Both the position numbers and the translations under genes were made by a program. 64,000 bases of DNA from Halorubrum sp. DM2 (GTDB lineage Archaea; Halobacteriota; Halobacteria; Halobacteriales; Haloferacaceae), in contig NZ_LR594487.1 of the NCBI RefSeq assembly GCF_901686465.1, positions 2,471,865-2,535,864 of the forward strand, read 5' to 3'. Shown one piece after another: positions 42,847-51,267 of this stretch. Every line of letters begins with the position of its first letter. The first letter of the stretch is position 1. The notes under the pieces were generated by a model. The model saw only the letters and a list, made by a program, of their open reading frames with translations. It did no database searches and had not been told where the DNA came from.

Positions 42847-45228
42847 CTACTCGGTCCGCCGGCCGCCGTGGCCCGGATAGTCGCGCTCGAAGCGAGACCT
42901 GATCTCCTCGCGGTCGAGACGGATCACGACCGGCCGCCCGTGCGGACACGCGTACGGGTTCTCGCAGTCGTCGAGCCGGTCGAGGAGGTCGACGACCCGC
43001 CCCTCGGTCAGCGAGGTGTTGCCCGTCACCGAGGGGTAACACGCGAGGTCGGCGAGCAGCTCGTCGACGGCGTCCGCGACCGGCTCCTCGCCCGCGACGG
43101 CGTCGTCGACTAACGCCGACAGGGCGTCCCGCAGGAGGTCGGGGTCGAGCGCGGCGTCGAAGACGGCCGGGACCGCCGTGACCGCGACCTCGCGGTCGCC
43201 CGCCCGCTCGGCGCGGAACCCGATCTCAGCCAAGTCGTCGACGAACTCCTCGAACAGCGCCGCCTCGCGAGCGGTCAGCTCGATGCGGACCGGCTCGGCG
43301 AGCGCCTGCGCGTCCGCGCCGTCCGCGAAGACGGCCGTGAGCCGCTCGTAGTTCACCCGCTCGTCGGCGGCGTGCTGGTCGATCAACACGAGGCCGTCCG
43401 GCGCTTCCGCGACGACGTACGTCTCGTGAAGCTGGCCGAGTATCCGCAGCGAGGGCAGCGAGTCGAACTCGCGCTCGGCTCCGGTCGCCTCGCCGTCGAG
43501 CGTCCGCTGCCGCGTGGCGGGTCGCGCTCGGGGGGTCAAGCGGGTCGCGTCCGACCCCGTTTCATCCTTCACGGTATCCGCCGCCGCGTCGTCGGACTCC
43601 GCGTCGCCGGACTCCGCGTCCCCGACAGTCGGAGGGGTCCCGATCGGTGCGTCGGCGTCCGAGGAGCCGGCGTCGCGGTCGGCCGACCCGGTCGCACCTT
43701 CGGCGACGCCACCGGTTTCGCTCCCGGGGGAACCGCCGTCCGCCGGCGGTTCCGCGTCGGTCGCCGGTCCCGCGTCGGTCGCCGCGGACTCGTCCTGCCA
43801 ACTTCGCGGGGAGGGGCGAACGCCGTCGCTCGTCCCGGCGCTCGCGCCCTCGCTCGCTCCAGCGTTTCCGTCCCCGCTCGCCCCGGCACCCGCGTCTCCG
43901 TCTGCGCCGCCGCCGAGGTCTTCGACCGCCCACGCCGCGTCGTCGTCGGGGGCGAGTTCCGTCGGACTCGCGGCGTCCTCGGTCGCGGTCTCACCGGCGT
44001 CCGGAATTCCGTCAGCAGTCCGGTCGGAATCGGCCGACTCACTCCCCGTCGACGGCTCGCGCCGGTCGCGCGCGGCGCGCTCGTGGTCCGTGTCCGCGCC
44101 GCCCACGGCCTCGTCGTCCGGCGTCTCCGGGCTGACGGCGGTCTCGTCGGGGGCCGACCGTCCGCGGGGAGCCGTCGACCGGATCAGGCCGTGTTCGAGC
44201 AGGGCGTCCTCGACGGCCGTCTCGACCGCCGACCGGACCGCCGGCTCCTCGTCGAACCGCACCTCCAGCTTGCGGGGATGGACGTTCACGTCCACGTCGC
44301 CGGCCAGGACCTCGACGAAGAGGACGGCGAACGGGTAGCGGTCGGGGGCCAGCTGGCCGCCGTAGGCGTCGAGGGTCGCCTCGCGGAGCGCGCTCGCGGT
44401 GACGTACCGCCCGTTGACGTACGTGGCGAGGTAGTCGCGGGTCGAGCGCGCCGTCTCCGGGTGCGAGACCAGTCCGGTGACCCGTTCGACCGGGGGATCG
44501 TCGGCACCCGACCCCTCCGCGCCCCCCTCTCCTTCGGGCGTCCAGTCGACGTCGATCATCGACTCGGCGACCTCGCGGCCGTAGACGGCGAGGACGGCCG
44601 AGCGGAGGTCGCCGTTCCCCTCGGTCGCGAACGTCTCGCGCCCGTCGTGTTCCAGCGAGACCGCGACGTCGGGGTTCGCCAGCGCGTAGCCGGTCACGAC
44701 CGTGTTGACGTGGTCGAACTCCGTGGCGGTCCGCTTGAGGAACTTCTCGCGGGCCGGTGTGTTATAGAAGAGGTCGTCGACCTCGACAGTCGTCCCTGCG
44801 GGACAGCCCGCGGGTCGGACTTCCCCCACCTCGCCGCCCTCGACGGTGATCTCAGCGCCCGCGTCCGCGTCCGGGGGCCGCGACCGGACGGTGAGCCGGG
44901 AGACCGCGCCGACGGTGTACAGCGCCTCGCCGCGGAAGCCGAGCGTGCCGACGCCGCGGTCGAGGTCCTCGATGTTCCCGATCTTCGAGGTGGCGTGTTC
45001 CGCGACGGCCGCCTCCAGTTGGTCCGCCGGGATGCCCACGCCGTCGTCGCGGACGCGGATCCCCTCGGTGCCCCCGGATTCGACGGAGACGGCGACGCGG
45101 CTCGCGCCCGCGTCGAGGCTGTTCTCGACCAACTCCTTCACGACGCTCGCGGGCCGCTCGACCACCTCGCCCGCCGCGATCCGCTGGACGGTCCGCTCGT
45201 CCAACCGCTCGATGTCTGGCGGCTCCAT
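42847..45228 (-). CDS. mutL: DNA mismatch repair protein MutL
   Basis: 793 aa. The N-terminal GHKL ATPase has IAAGEVVERPASVVKELVENSLDAGA, DDGVGIP, HATSKI and GFRGEAL. The middle (~360-590) is an acidic low-complexity linker. The C-terminal dimerisation/endonuclease domain has DQHAADERVNYE, matching DQHA-x2-E-x4-E, plus CYPSVTGNTSLTEG and CPHGRPVVIRL. It should therefore nick DNA itself, as in mutH-lacking organisms. No mutS lies in this window. Upstream is repeat copy E; downstream is htrI on the same strand with its own promoter. Confidence 0.95.
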   Translation of the reverse strand: MEPPDIERLDERTVQRIAAGEVVERPASVVKELVENSLDAGASRVAVSVESGGTEGIRVRDDGVGIPADQLEAAVAEHATSKIGNIEDLDRGVGTLGFRGEALYTVGAVSRLTVRSRPPDADAGAEITVEGGEVGEVRPAGCPAGTTVEVDDLFYNTPAREKFLKRTATEFDHVNTVVTGYALANPDVAVSLEHDGRETFATEGNGDLRSAVLAVYGREVAESMIDVDWTPEGEGGAEGSGADDPPVERVTGLVSHPETARSTRDYLATYVNGRYVTASALREATLDAYGGQLAPDRYPFAVLFVEVLAGDVDVNVHPRKLEVRFDEEPAVRSAVETAVEDALLEHGLIRSTAPRGRSAPDETAVSPETPDDEAVGGADTDHERAARDRREPSTGSESADSDRTADGIPDAGETATEDAASPTELAPDDDAAWAVEDLGGGADGDAGAGASGDGNAGASEGASAGTSDGVRPSPRSWQDESAATDAGPATDAEPPADGGSPGSETGGVAEGATGSADRDAGSSDADAPIGTPPTVGDAESGDAESDDAAADTVKDETGSDATRLTPRARPATRQRTLDGEATGAEREFDSLPSLRILGQLHETYVVAEAPDGLVLIDQHAADERVNYERLTAVFADGADAQALAEPVRIELTAREAALFEEFVDDLAEIGFRAERAGDREVAVTAVPAVFDAALDPDLLRDALSALVDDAVAGEEPVADAVDELLADLACYPSVTGNTSLTEGRVVDLLDRLDDCENPYACPHGRPVVIRLDREEIRSRFERDYPGHGGRRTE

Positions 45229-45328
45229 TCGTACGCTCCGTCGGACGAGCGCGCACTTGAAGCCGTTGTCGGCGGCGGCGACGCGAGAGGGACGGCATGT
45301 TGGGTGAGGATACAGTTTATGAACAACT

Positions 45329-45645
45329 GCGGCGGCGCGCGCCTGCGAGCGGCCGCCACCGGCGGCCGCGAAGCAGCGCCGCGCGAGGGAGTCAGTCGCC
45401 CGAGGCGGAGCGAGGGCGACTGACGAGGCTGGGGAGGTGTGAGGTGCGGGGCTGTGCGGGGCGGGACTCGAAGGGGCAGTCGCGAGGCGGGCGCAGGTAA
45501 CGCAAGCACCACAGGAGCGAGTGAAACGAGCGACGAGGAGCGTGGTTCAAGACGCCTTCGGCGTCTCGTCATCACGAAAGGCGCGAAGCGCCTTTCAAAC
45601 GACAGCGAGCGTGCGCCCGCCTCGCGGCTGGGGCTTCGGCGGTCA
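45329..45645 (+). repeat. Structured dispersed repeat, copy E, with enlarged apical region (candidate ncRNA)
   Basis: 317 bp instead of ~255. Arm I as in copy A (CTGC/GCAG, GA/GA, GCGGCCGCC tip). Arm II is GTCAGTCGCCC/GGGCGACTGAC. Arm III is CAGTCGCGAGGCGGGCGCA with TGCGCCCGCCTCGCGGCTG (one G-U). An extra ~60 bp near 45542-45603 carries two hairpins, GACGCC/GGCGTC and AAGGCG/CGCCTT. A diverged second tail (GGCTGGGAGTCCGG, ~45677) follows within an AGCGGCT/AGCCGCT hairpin. It occupies most of the 589-bp gap; 45700-45817 shows nothing further. Confidence 0.85.
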
Positions 45646-45817
45646 TGCCGCGGGGAGCAACTGCGCCGTAGCGAGCGGCTGGGAGTCCGGAGCCGCTCAC
45701 CGCGGTAACAGAAGTTTACAGTCGTACGTTAGCACTCCGCGTATCCGTTCTCGGGTCAGAGAGAAAGCGTGAACGATCGGTTCACAGCGGAACCCCGTCC
45801 GAGAAGACCGAACCGTC

Positions 45818-46951
45818 TCAGGCGACTGCGGCCGCGATCTCCTCGTCGGTCAGGAACACGTCCTCGCCGGTCTCGGCGTCGAACAGGTGGAGGTCCGCCT
45901 CGTCGAAGACGACACCGACCTCGTCGCCGGTCTCCGGCTGGACGTCCGGCGGTGCCCGCGCGAGGAAGTCGTCGTTCACGCTGAGGTGGACGTAGTTGTC
46001 GGAGCCGATCGGCTCAACGACCTCGACGGTCGCGGCGAGCGTCTCCTCGCCGGTCGGATCCTCGACGATCCCGATGTTCTCCGGTCGGATCCCGAGGGTG
46101 TACGGGCCGCTTTCGAGGTCGTGGCCGGCGACGTACTCGGGGCTGAGCGTGAGCGCGAGCCCCGACGACCCGTCCCGGATCGTCGCGGCCGTCCCGTCGG
46201 TCTCCACGTCGACGTCGAGGAAGTTCATCGACGGCGAGCCGATGAAGCCGGCGACGAACTTGTTCACCGGCTTCTGGTACACCTCGGTCGGCGCGCCGAC
46301 CTGCTGGAGCTTCCCGTCGTTGAGGATGGCGAGCCGGTCGCCCATCGTCATCGCCTCCTCCTGGTCGTGGGTGACGTACATCGCGGTGACGCCGAACTCC
46401 TTCTGTAGCTTCTGGATCTCCGCGCGCATCTCCGTCCGGAGCTTCGCGTCGAGGTTCGAGAGCGGCTCGTCGAAGAGGAACACCTCCGGTTCGCGCGCGA
46501 TGGCCCGCCCGAGCGCGACGCGCTGTTTCTGCCCGCCGGAGAGCTCGTCGGGCTTGTCGTCGAGGAGGTCCTCGATGCCCATCATCTCCGCCATCTCGCG
46601 GACCCGCTCGTGGCGCTGTTCTTTCGTCATCTCGGTGCTCATCTTGAGCCCGAACGCCATGTTCTCGCGGACCGTCTTGTGCGGGTACAGCGCGTAGTTC
46701 TGGAACACCATCGCGACCGGGCGCTCCTTCGCGTGGACCTCGGTGACGTCCTCGTCGTCGAAGCTGACCGTTCCCGAGGTCGGCTCTTCGAGCCCCGCGA
46801 CCATTCGGAGGGTGGTCGTCTTGCCGCACCCGGACGGCCCGACCACGGTCACGAACTCGCCGTCGTCGATCTCCAAGTCCAGATCGTCGACGGCGACGAT
46901 GGTCCCTCGGTCGAACTCCTTCCGGAGCGTATCGAGCGTGACGCGTGCCAT
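45818..46951 (-). CDS. Sugar ABC transporter ATP-binding protein (MalK/UgpC-type)
   Basis: 377 aa from the ATG at 46951. Walker A GPSGCGKTTTLRMVAGLE (~40-57), Q-loop FQNYALYPHKTVRENMAFGL, signature LSGGQKQRVALGRAIAREP, Walker B EVFLFDEPLSNLDAKLR and H-loop YVTHDQEEAM are all intact. A C-terminal regulatory TOBE domain (IGSPSMNFLDVDVETDG, LGIRPENIGIVEDP) is typical of MalK-like ATPases shared by several sugar importers. It is divergent from the binding protein and permeases, across a 265-bp control region. Confidence 0.94.
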   Translation of the reverse strand: MARVTLDTLRKEFDRGTIVAVDDLDLEIDDGEFVTVVGPSGCGKTTTLRMVAGLEEPTSGTVSFDDEDVTEVHAKERPVAMVFQNYALYPHKTVRENMAFGLKMSTEMTKEQRHERVREMAEMMGIEDLLDDKPDELSGGQKQRVALGRAIAREPEVFLFDEPLSNLDAKLRTEMRAEIQKLQKEFGVTAMYVTHDQEEAMTMGDRLAILNDGKLQQVGAPTEVYQKPVNKFVAGFIGSPSMNFLDVDVETDGTAATIRDGSSGLALTLSPEYVAGHDLESGPYTLGIRPENIGIVEDPTGEETLAATVEVVEPIGSDNYVHLSVNDDFLARAPPDVQPETGDEVGVVFDEADLHLFDAETGEDVFLTDEEIAAAVA

Positions 46952-47070
46952 TTCCCTGAAGACTGGTCCGCTGGCATATGAGTTCTTTGCTGTTTTCCTG
47001 ATATTTGGTGAAAAATCACTTCTCAGATATCGGCACGAGAACGCGGTCGATGGTGACGCTCGGCTACCCG

Positions 47071-47170
47071 CGCCGATCGGAGGCACATCCACGCCGATCG
47101 GAGGTACATCGATCGGACTGCGCCGATCCGAATCATTCAGGAACGATCCAAAACGATCCGGAACGATCCC
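47071..47170. promoter_or_regulatory. Operator-like repeats in the divergent sugar-transporter control region
   Basis: Two adjacent 21-bp repeats (47071-47091 and 47092-47112, CGCCGATCGGAGG followed by CACATC or TACATC) and a diverged third at 47121. Then the heptamer ACGATCC occurs three times at 10-bp spacing (~47143-47169), one helical turn. They lie between the ATPase gene and the binding-protein gene, just before the TATA box of the latter. A sugar-responsive regulator binding one face of the helix is the simplest reading. Confidence 0.5.
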
Positions 47171-47188
47171 AAACACTAAATGTATGAA

Positions 47189-47197
47189 AATATAATT
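47189..47197 (+). promoter_or_regulatory. TATA box of the sugar-binding-protein operon
   Basis: AATATAATT, about 26 nt before the ATG at 47217, fits a leaderless transcript for the binding protein and permeases. Confidence 0.6.
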
Positions 47198-47216
47198 CCT
47201 CATTTGTTCTGGCAAC

Positions 47217-48485
47217 ATGAACGAGAAACGTAGAACGCTGCTCAAGGCGATGGGGGGATCGACTGCGCTCGCGGGGCTCGCGGGCTGTATCAGCACCGGC
47301 GGCGACGGCGGAGACGGTTCCGACGGCGGTGACGGCGGCGACAGCGGAGAGGGTGGGAGCGGAGGCTCGGCGCGGCTGTGGACGGACCTTGCCGACAGCG
47401 AGGACGAGGCGATGTCCGAGTACGTCAGCCAGTACGAGTCGGAGACGGGCAACAACATCAACAAGGAAGCGCCCGGCGGCGAGCTCGACCAGCAGCTCGA
47501 AACGGCGATCCCGGCCGGCGACGGACCGGACTCGTGGATCTGGGCGCACGACTGGGTCGGGCGATTCGCGGTCCGCGAGGACCCGCCGTTCCTCTACGAC
47601 GCGAGCGACGACGTCGACGTCTCGCTCGACGGCTACACGCAGGCCGCCCGCGAGGCGGCCCAGTTCGATGGCGGCCTCTACGGGCTCCCGTTCGCCTCCG
47701 AGACCGTGGCGCTGTTCTACAACGAGGACATCGTCGACGAGCCGCCGGAGACGATGGAGGAGATGGTCTCGATCATGGACGAGCATCACGATCCGGACAA
47801 CGGGCAGTACGGGCTCTCGTTCCCGGCTACCGACCCGTATCAGGCGAGCGGATTCATTCAGGCGTACGGCGGCGACATCTTCGACGAGTCGAACCTCGAG
47901 GTCGGCCTCGACAGCGACGCCTGTAAGCAGGGGATGGACGCGCTCGAAACCCTCTACGGGTACACGCCCGCAGACCCGGGCTACGAGTCGCAGATCGTTG
48001 CGTTCGCGGACGGTCTCGCACCGTTTGCGATCAACGGTCCGTGGATACTCGGAGACTTCCAGAACGATGTCGACAACCTCGGCGTGACGACGTTGCCAAC
48101 GATCGACGGGAACCACCCACGGTCGTACTCCGGCATTCAGCTGTTCTACTTCAGCTCGATGCTCGCGGACGCCGACCCGTCGACCGTCGACGTCGCGACC
48201 GACCTCGCGGAGTGGTACACGACTAACGAGGACATCATCCTGACCAACGCCGACGAGAGGGGGTACATTCCGGTCCTCACCGATGTCGTCGGGAACGAGG
48301 ACCTTTCGGCCGAGGTACAGGCGTTCGCCGAGCAGGTGGACTACGGCGTCCCGATGCCGAGCCACCCCGACATGGACAGCGTCTGGAATCCGTTGACGGA
48401 GGCGCTCGAACGCGTCTTCAACGGCGAGCAGGAGAGTGCCGCCGCGCTCGACCAGGCCGCCTCCGAGATCCGGGAGGCGCTGTAA
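47217..48485 (+). CDS. Sugar ABC transporter substrate-binding lipoprotein
   Basis: 422 aa. The N-terminus KRRTLLKAMGGSTALAGLAGC is a twin-arginine signal with a lipobox; Cys24 is the predicted lipid anchor. A Gly/Asp-rich spacer (~27-50) leads to a MalE-like bilobal protein: ARLWTDLADSEDEAMSEYVSQYESETG, GLPFASETVALFYNEDIV, FIQAYGGDIFDESNLEVGL and FAINGPWILGDFQ. It captures an oligo- or monosaccharide outside the cell. The sugar cannot be read from sequence. Confidence 0.93.
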   Translation: MNEKRRTLLKAMGGSTALAGLAGCISTGGDGGDGSDGGDGGDSGEGGSGGSARLWTDLADSEDEAMSEYVSQYESETGNNINKEAPGGELDQQLETAIPAGDGPDSWIWAHDWVGRFAVREDPPFLYDASDDVDVSLDGYTQAAREAAQFDGGLYGLPFASETVALFYNEDIVDEPPETMEEMVSIMDEHHDPDNGQYGLSFPATDPYQASGFIQAYGGDIFDESNLEVGLDSDACKQGMDALETLYGYTPADPGYESQIVAFADGLAPFAINGPWILGDFQNDVDNLGVTTLPTIDGNHPRSYSGIQLFYFSSMLADADPSTVDVATDLAEWYTTNEDIILTNADERGYIPVLTDVVGNEDLSAEVQAFAEQVDYGVPMPSHPDMDSVWNPLTEALERVFNGEQESAAALDQAASEIREAL

Positions 48486-48500
48486 GCTCTACCCGGAGCC

Positions 48501-49496
48501 ATGGCCTCCTCGCAACCCGGAACCGCCGCGAGCGGACTGTCGCGGCTCCGATCGGTGCTGCCGTTCGCCAGCCGCGACTGGGGCCTGCTGCTCGTCGCGC
48601 CGGGCGTACTCCTCTTTTCTAGTTTCATGCTGTACCCGATCTTCTATCTCTTCTATATCTCCCTGACCAACGCGACGTTCGCCGGGTCGGTGATCGGTGG
48701 CGGTGCCGAGCTGATCGGGCTGGCGAACTACGTCCAGCTAATCTACGACTCGCAGTTCTGGACCTCGATGACGACGACGTGGCTGTTCGTCGCCGTCTCG
48801 CTCGTGGCCAAGGTGTTCCTGGCGGTTGGGATCGCCCTACTGTTGAACCACGTACGCGTCGCCGGGAAGCGGTACATGCGCGCGGCGGTGATCGTCCCGC
48901 TTGGGTTCCCCGGCATCTTCACGATCACCGTCTGGCGCGGCATGTTCAGCGACGCCCGCTACGGCGTGTTCAACACCATCTTGGGCCGGTACAACGAGTT
49001 CATGTCGTCGCTGTCGGCCCCGCAGGCGCTCCTGTTCGACGTGCCGATCGGGTTCCTGAGCGGTCGCTGGGAGGCGTTCTTCGCGTACGTCACCACCGAG
49101 GTGTGGCTGGCGTACCCGTTCATGGTGATCATCATCGTGAGCGCGCTCCAAGACGTGCCGCGGTCGCTCCACGAGGCGGCGATGGTCGACGGCGCGGGCG
49201 CGCTCCAGCGGTTCCGCACCGTGACCTTACCCGCGATCAAGGGGCCGGTGCTGTTCGCATCGATCCTCACGGCCGCGACGTCGTTCCAGCAGTTCCTGAT
49301 CCCGTGGGTGTTCAACCAGGGCGGCCCGTCGCGACAGAACGAGCTGATCATCGTGTACGGCTACCGCGAGGCGATCACGTTCAACCAGTTCGGCCTGTCG
49401 GCCGCAATCTTGATCGTCGGTATCGCCTTCGTCGGACTGTTCATGCTCGTCGCCGTGCGCTACGGCGGTCTCGCGGAGGGGGTGGGTGACGAATGA
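48501..49496 (+). CDS. Sugar ABC transporter permease (MalF-type)
   Basis: 331 aa with about six membrane helices. The EAA loop that contacts the ATPase is EAAMVDGAGALQRFRTVTLPAIKGP (~230-254). The N-terminal LLLVAPGVLLFSSFMLYPIFYLFYISL is typical of MalF-class permeases. It lies 15 bp after the binding protein and overlaps the next permease by 4 bp. Confidence 0.93.
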   Translation: MASSQPGTAASGLSRLRSVLPFASRDWGLLLVAPGVLLFSSFMLYPIFYLFYISLTNATFAGSVIGGGAELIGLANYVQLIYDSQFWTSMTTTWLFVAVSLVAKVFLAVGIALLLNHVRVAGKRYMRAAVIVPLGFPGIFTITVWRGMFSDARYGVFNTILGRYNEFMSSLSAPQALLFDVPIGFLSGRWEAFFAYVTTEVWLAYPFMVIIIVSALQDVPRSLHEAAMVDGAGALQRFRTVTLPAIKGPVLFASILTAATSFQQFLIPWVFNQGGPSRQNELIIVYGYREAITFNQFGLSAAILIVGIAFVGLFMLVAVRYGGLAEGVGDE

Positions 49497-50560
49497 GCGC
49501 GATCCGCTCGGTCGCGTCGCTCGTCGCCGCCAAGCTGGTCGCGCTCGCGACCGCGCCGAAGCGGTTCGTCGTCATGGTCCAGCGGGCGCTCTACGACGTT
49601 CGGACCGGCAAGCGCAGCTCGTGGGACGTGACGAAGAGCGTGCTGATGACGCTGTTCGGGCTCGCGATGGTGCTCGTGTTGCTGTTCCCGCTGTTCTGGA
49701 TCACGACCGCGTCGCTCGCTGAGGGGTCGCGACTGTTCAACACCAGCGGCATCTTCCCGGACCCGTCGACGTACAACCTCGGCGCGTACCGGTGGGTGAT
49801 CTTCGAGTCTGACTTCTTCTTCGTCGACGGCGACTGGGGCTACCCCCAGCTCGTCGTCGGCGGGGGCGGCGGACTCCTTCCCTTCAGCTTCCGGTGGGCC
49901 GGGACCGACACCGGTCCGGGCGCGGTGTTCAATAGCCTCTACATCGTCAGCGTGACGCTCGCGGCCGGGTTCGGGATGATCGTCCCGGCGGCGTACGCGT
50001 TCTCGCGCCGGCGGTTCGTGGCGCGCAAGCGCATCCTCTACGGCTACGTCCTCTTCACGCAGATCGGTGCCGGACTGTCGATCGCGACGCTCGTGGCGCT
50101 GTACTCGCTTTTCAGCACCTACGGGCTCACGAACAACCTGTTCATTCTCGGGCTGTTCTACGCTGCGTCGGCGATCCCGTTCAACACGTGGCTGCTGAAG
50201 ACGTACATGGACAACATCCCCGTCTCCTACGAGGAGGCGGCGATGGTCGACGGCGCGAGCTTCCTCGACACGATCCGGGAGGTCATCATTCCGCTGACGA
50301 AGCCGGGGCTCGCGGTCGTCCTCATCTTCGTCTGGCTCGCCGGCTGGAACGAGTTCATCATCGCGCAGACGCTGCTCCGCCCGGAGAACTACCCGCTCTC
50401 GGTGGAGCTGTACAACATCGCGACCGAGGGCCGGTTCTCGACGCCGTGGACGCGCTTCGCGGCGTTCGCGAACCTGTTCGCGCTCCCGGTCGCGATCGTC
50501 TACTTCGCGGCGCAGCGCTCCGTCGAGGACGGCCTCTCGTTCGGCGGGATGGAGGGGTAG
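49493..50560 (+). CDS. Sugar ABC transporter permease (MalG-type)
   Basis: 355 aa with about six membrane helices. The EAA loop is EEAAMVDGASFLDTIREVIIPLTKPGL. SFRWAGTDTGPGAVFNSLYIV and AYAFSRRRFVARKRILYGYVLF match MalG-class permeases. The N-terminal ~55 residues are basic and cytosolic. It forms the channel with the MalF-type protein. Last gene of the operon. Confidence 0.93.
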   Translation: MSAIRSVASLVAAKLVALATAPKRFVVMVQRALYDVRTGKRSSWDVTKSVLMTLFGLAMVLVLLFPLFWITTASLAEGSRLFNTSGIFPDPSTYNLGAYRWVIFESDFFFVDGDWGYPQLVVGGGGGLLPFSFRWAGTDTGPGAVFNSLYIVSVTLAAGFGMIVPAAYAFSRRRFVARKRILYGYVLFTQIGAGLSIATLVALYSLFSTYGLTNNLFILGLFYAASAIPFNTWLLKTYMDNIPVSYEEAAMVDGASFLDTIREVIIPLTKPGLAVVLIFVWLAGWNEFIIAQTLLRPENYPLSVELYNIATEGRFSTPWTRFAAFANLFALPVAIVYFAAQRSVEDGLSFGGMEG

Positions 50561-50670
50561 TCTCGCCGTTCGGGGCTTTTCGCGTTTTAGTTCACGAATC
50601 GCTCGGTGTCAATTGAGCACATCGCGGTGCGTACTGTTGCTGTGACCGCCTGTGCTGCGGCTGTCAAAAG

Positions 50671-50680
50671 AGATTTAGTA
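50671..50680 (+). promoter_or_regulatory. TATA-like box of the ATG-TAG lipoprotein gene
   Basis: AGATTTAGTA lies ~27 nt before the ATG at 50701. The spacing is the same as for the intact leaderless genes here, so the promoter appears preserved. Confidence 0.45.
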
Positions 50681-50700
50681 GGACTCTGTCCGTATGATGT

Positions 50701-51180
50701 ATGTAGCGACGCGCCCTCCTCACGAGTATCGGGCTTTCGGCGGCGGTTTCGATTACTGGCTGTCTTGACGCTGTCTCCGGCAACACCGCTATTCATCTCG
50801 CGCAGTTTGCGGCGGAAAACCACACTCCCGACCCGGTCCAGATTGACCTGCGCGTCGACCGGGACGGCGAGACGGTCCACGAGTCCACCCATCAAATCCG
50901 CGGGACAGGCGATGGACAGATTTACGCGGCGACCGCCGACTGCGATTGGGGAACACAACCGGGTGAGTACAAGGTATTTGCGCGGAGGGACGACGCCGAG
51001 TGGACATCGAAACCGCTCAGCGATGTCAGAGATGGGTGGCACGATACCGTCGAGTGTGCGACGGCGCTCGTCCAGTGCTACGAAGACGGCATGTGGATCC
51101 GCGTGCGAGACGACTGTGAGCGACACGCCCCGTCGCGTCTCCGGGGGGTCTGTTCCAACGAGTCCACGGCGGAGAAGTAG
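50701..51180 (+). pseudogene. Lipoprotein gene interrupted by a stop at codon 2
   Basis: 160 codons, open from codon 3 to the terminal TAG. It starts ATG TAG CGA CGC; if codon 2 were a Lys or Gln codon the product would begin M-K/Q-RRALLTSIGLSAAVSITGC, a Tat-like lipoprotein signal with the lipid Cys at 21. The rest (IHLAQFAAENHTPDPVQIDL, DGQIYAATADCDWGTQPGEYKVFAR, WHDTVECATALVQCYEDGMWIRVRDDC) is typical acidic haloarchaeal surface-protein sequence with paired cysteines. No in-frame ATG or GTG lies between the stop and the lipobox, so normal expression is blocked unless TAG is read through. The frame is otherwise unbroken, so the change is recent or a sequencing error. Confidence 0.7.
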
Positions 51181-51267
51181 TGTTCAGTTCGCAGTTCCGT
51201 CGATCGGGCGTTTCACGCCGAGAAACTCTCAAAACCCCGGTTCCGACGGAACCACCCCGTCTCTCCC

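Noticed and set aside
41192-43042. 100-residue N-terminal extension of HtrI
   Set aside because: It overlaps the mutL 3' end antisense-style and lacks HtrI character. The ATG at 42742 has its own TATA box and begins like known HtrI.
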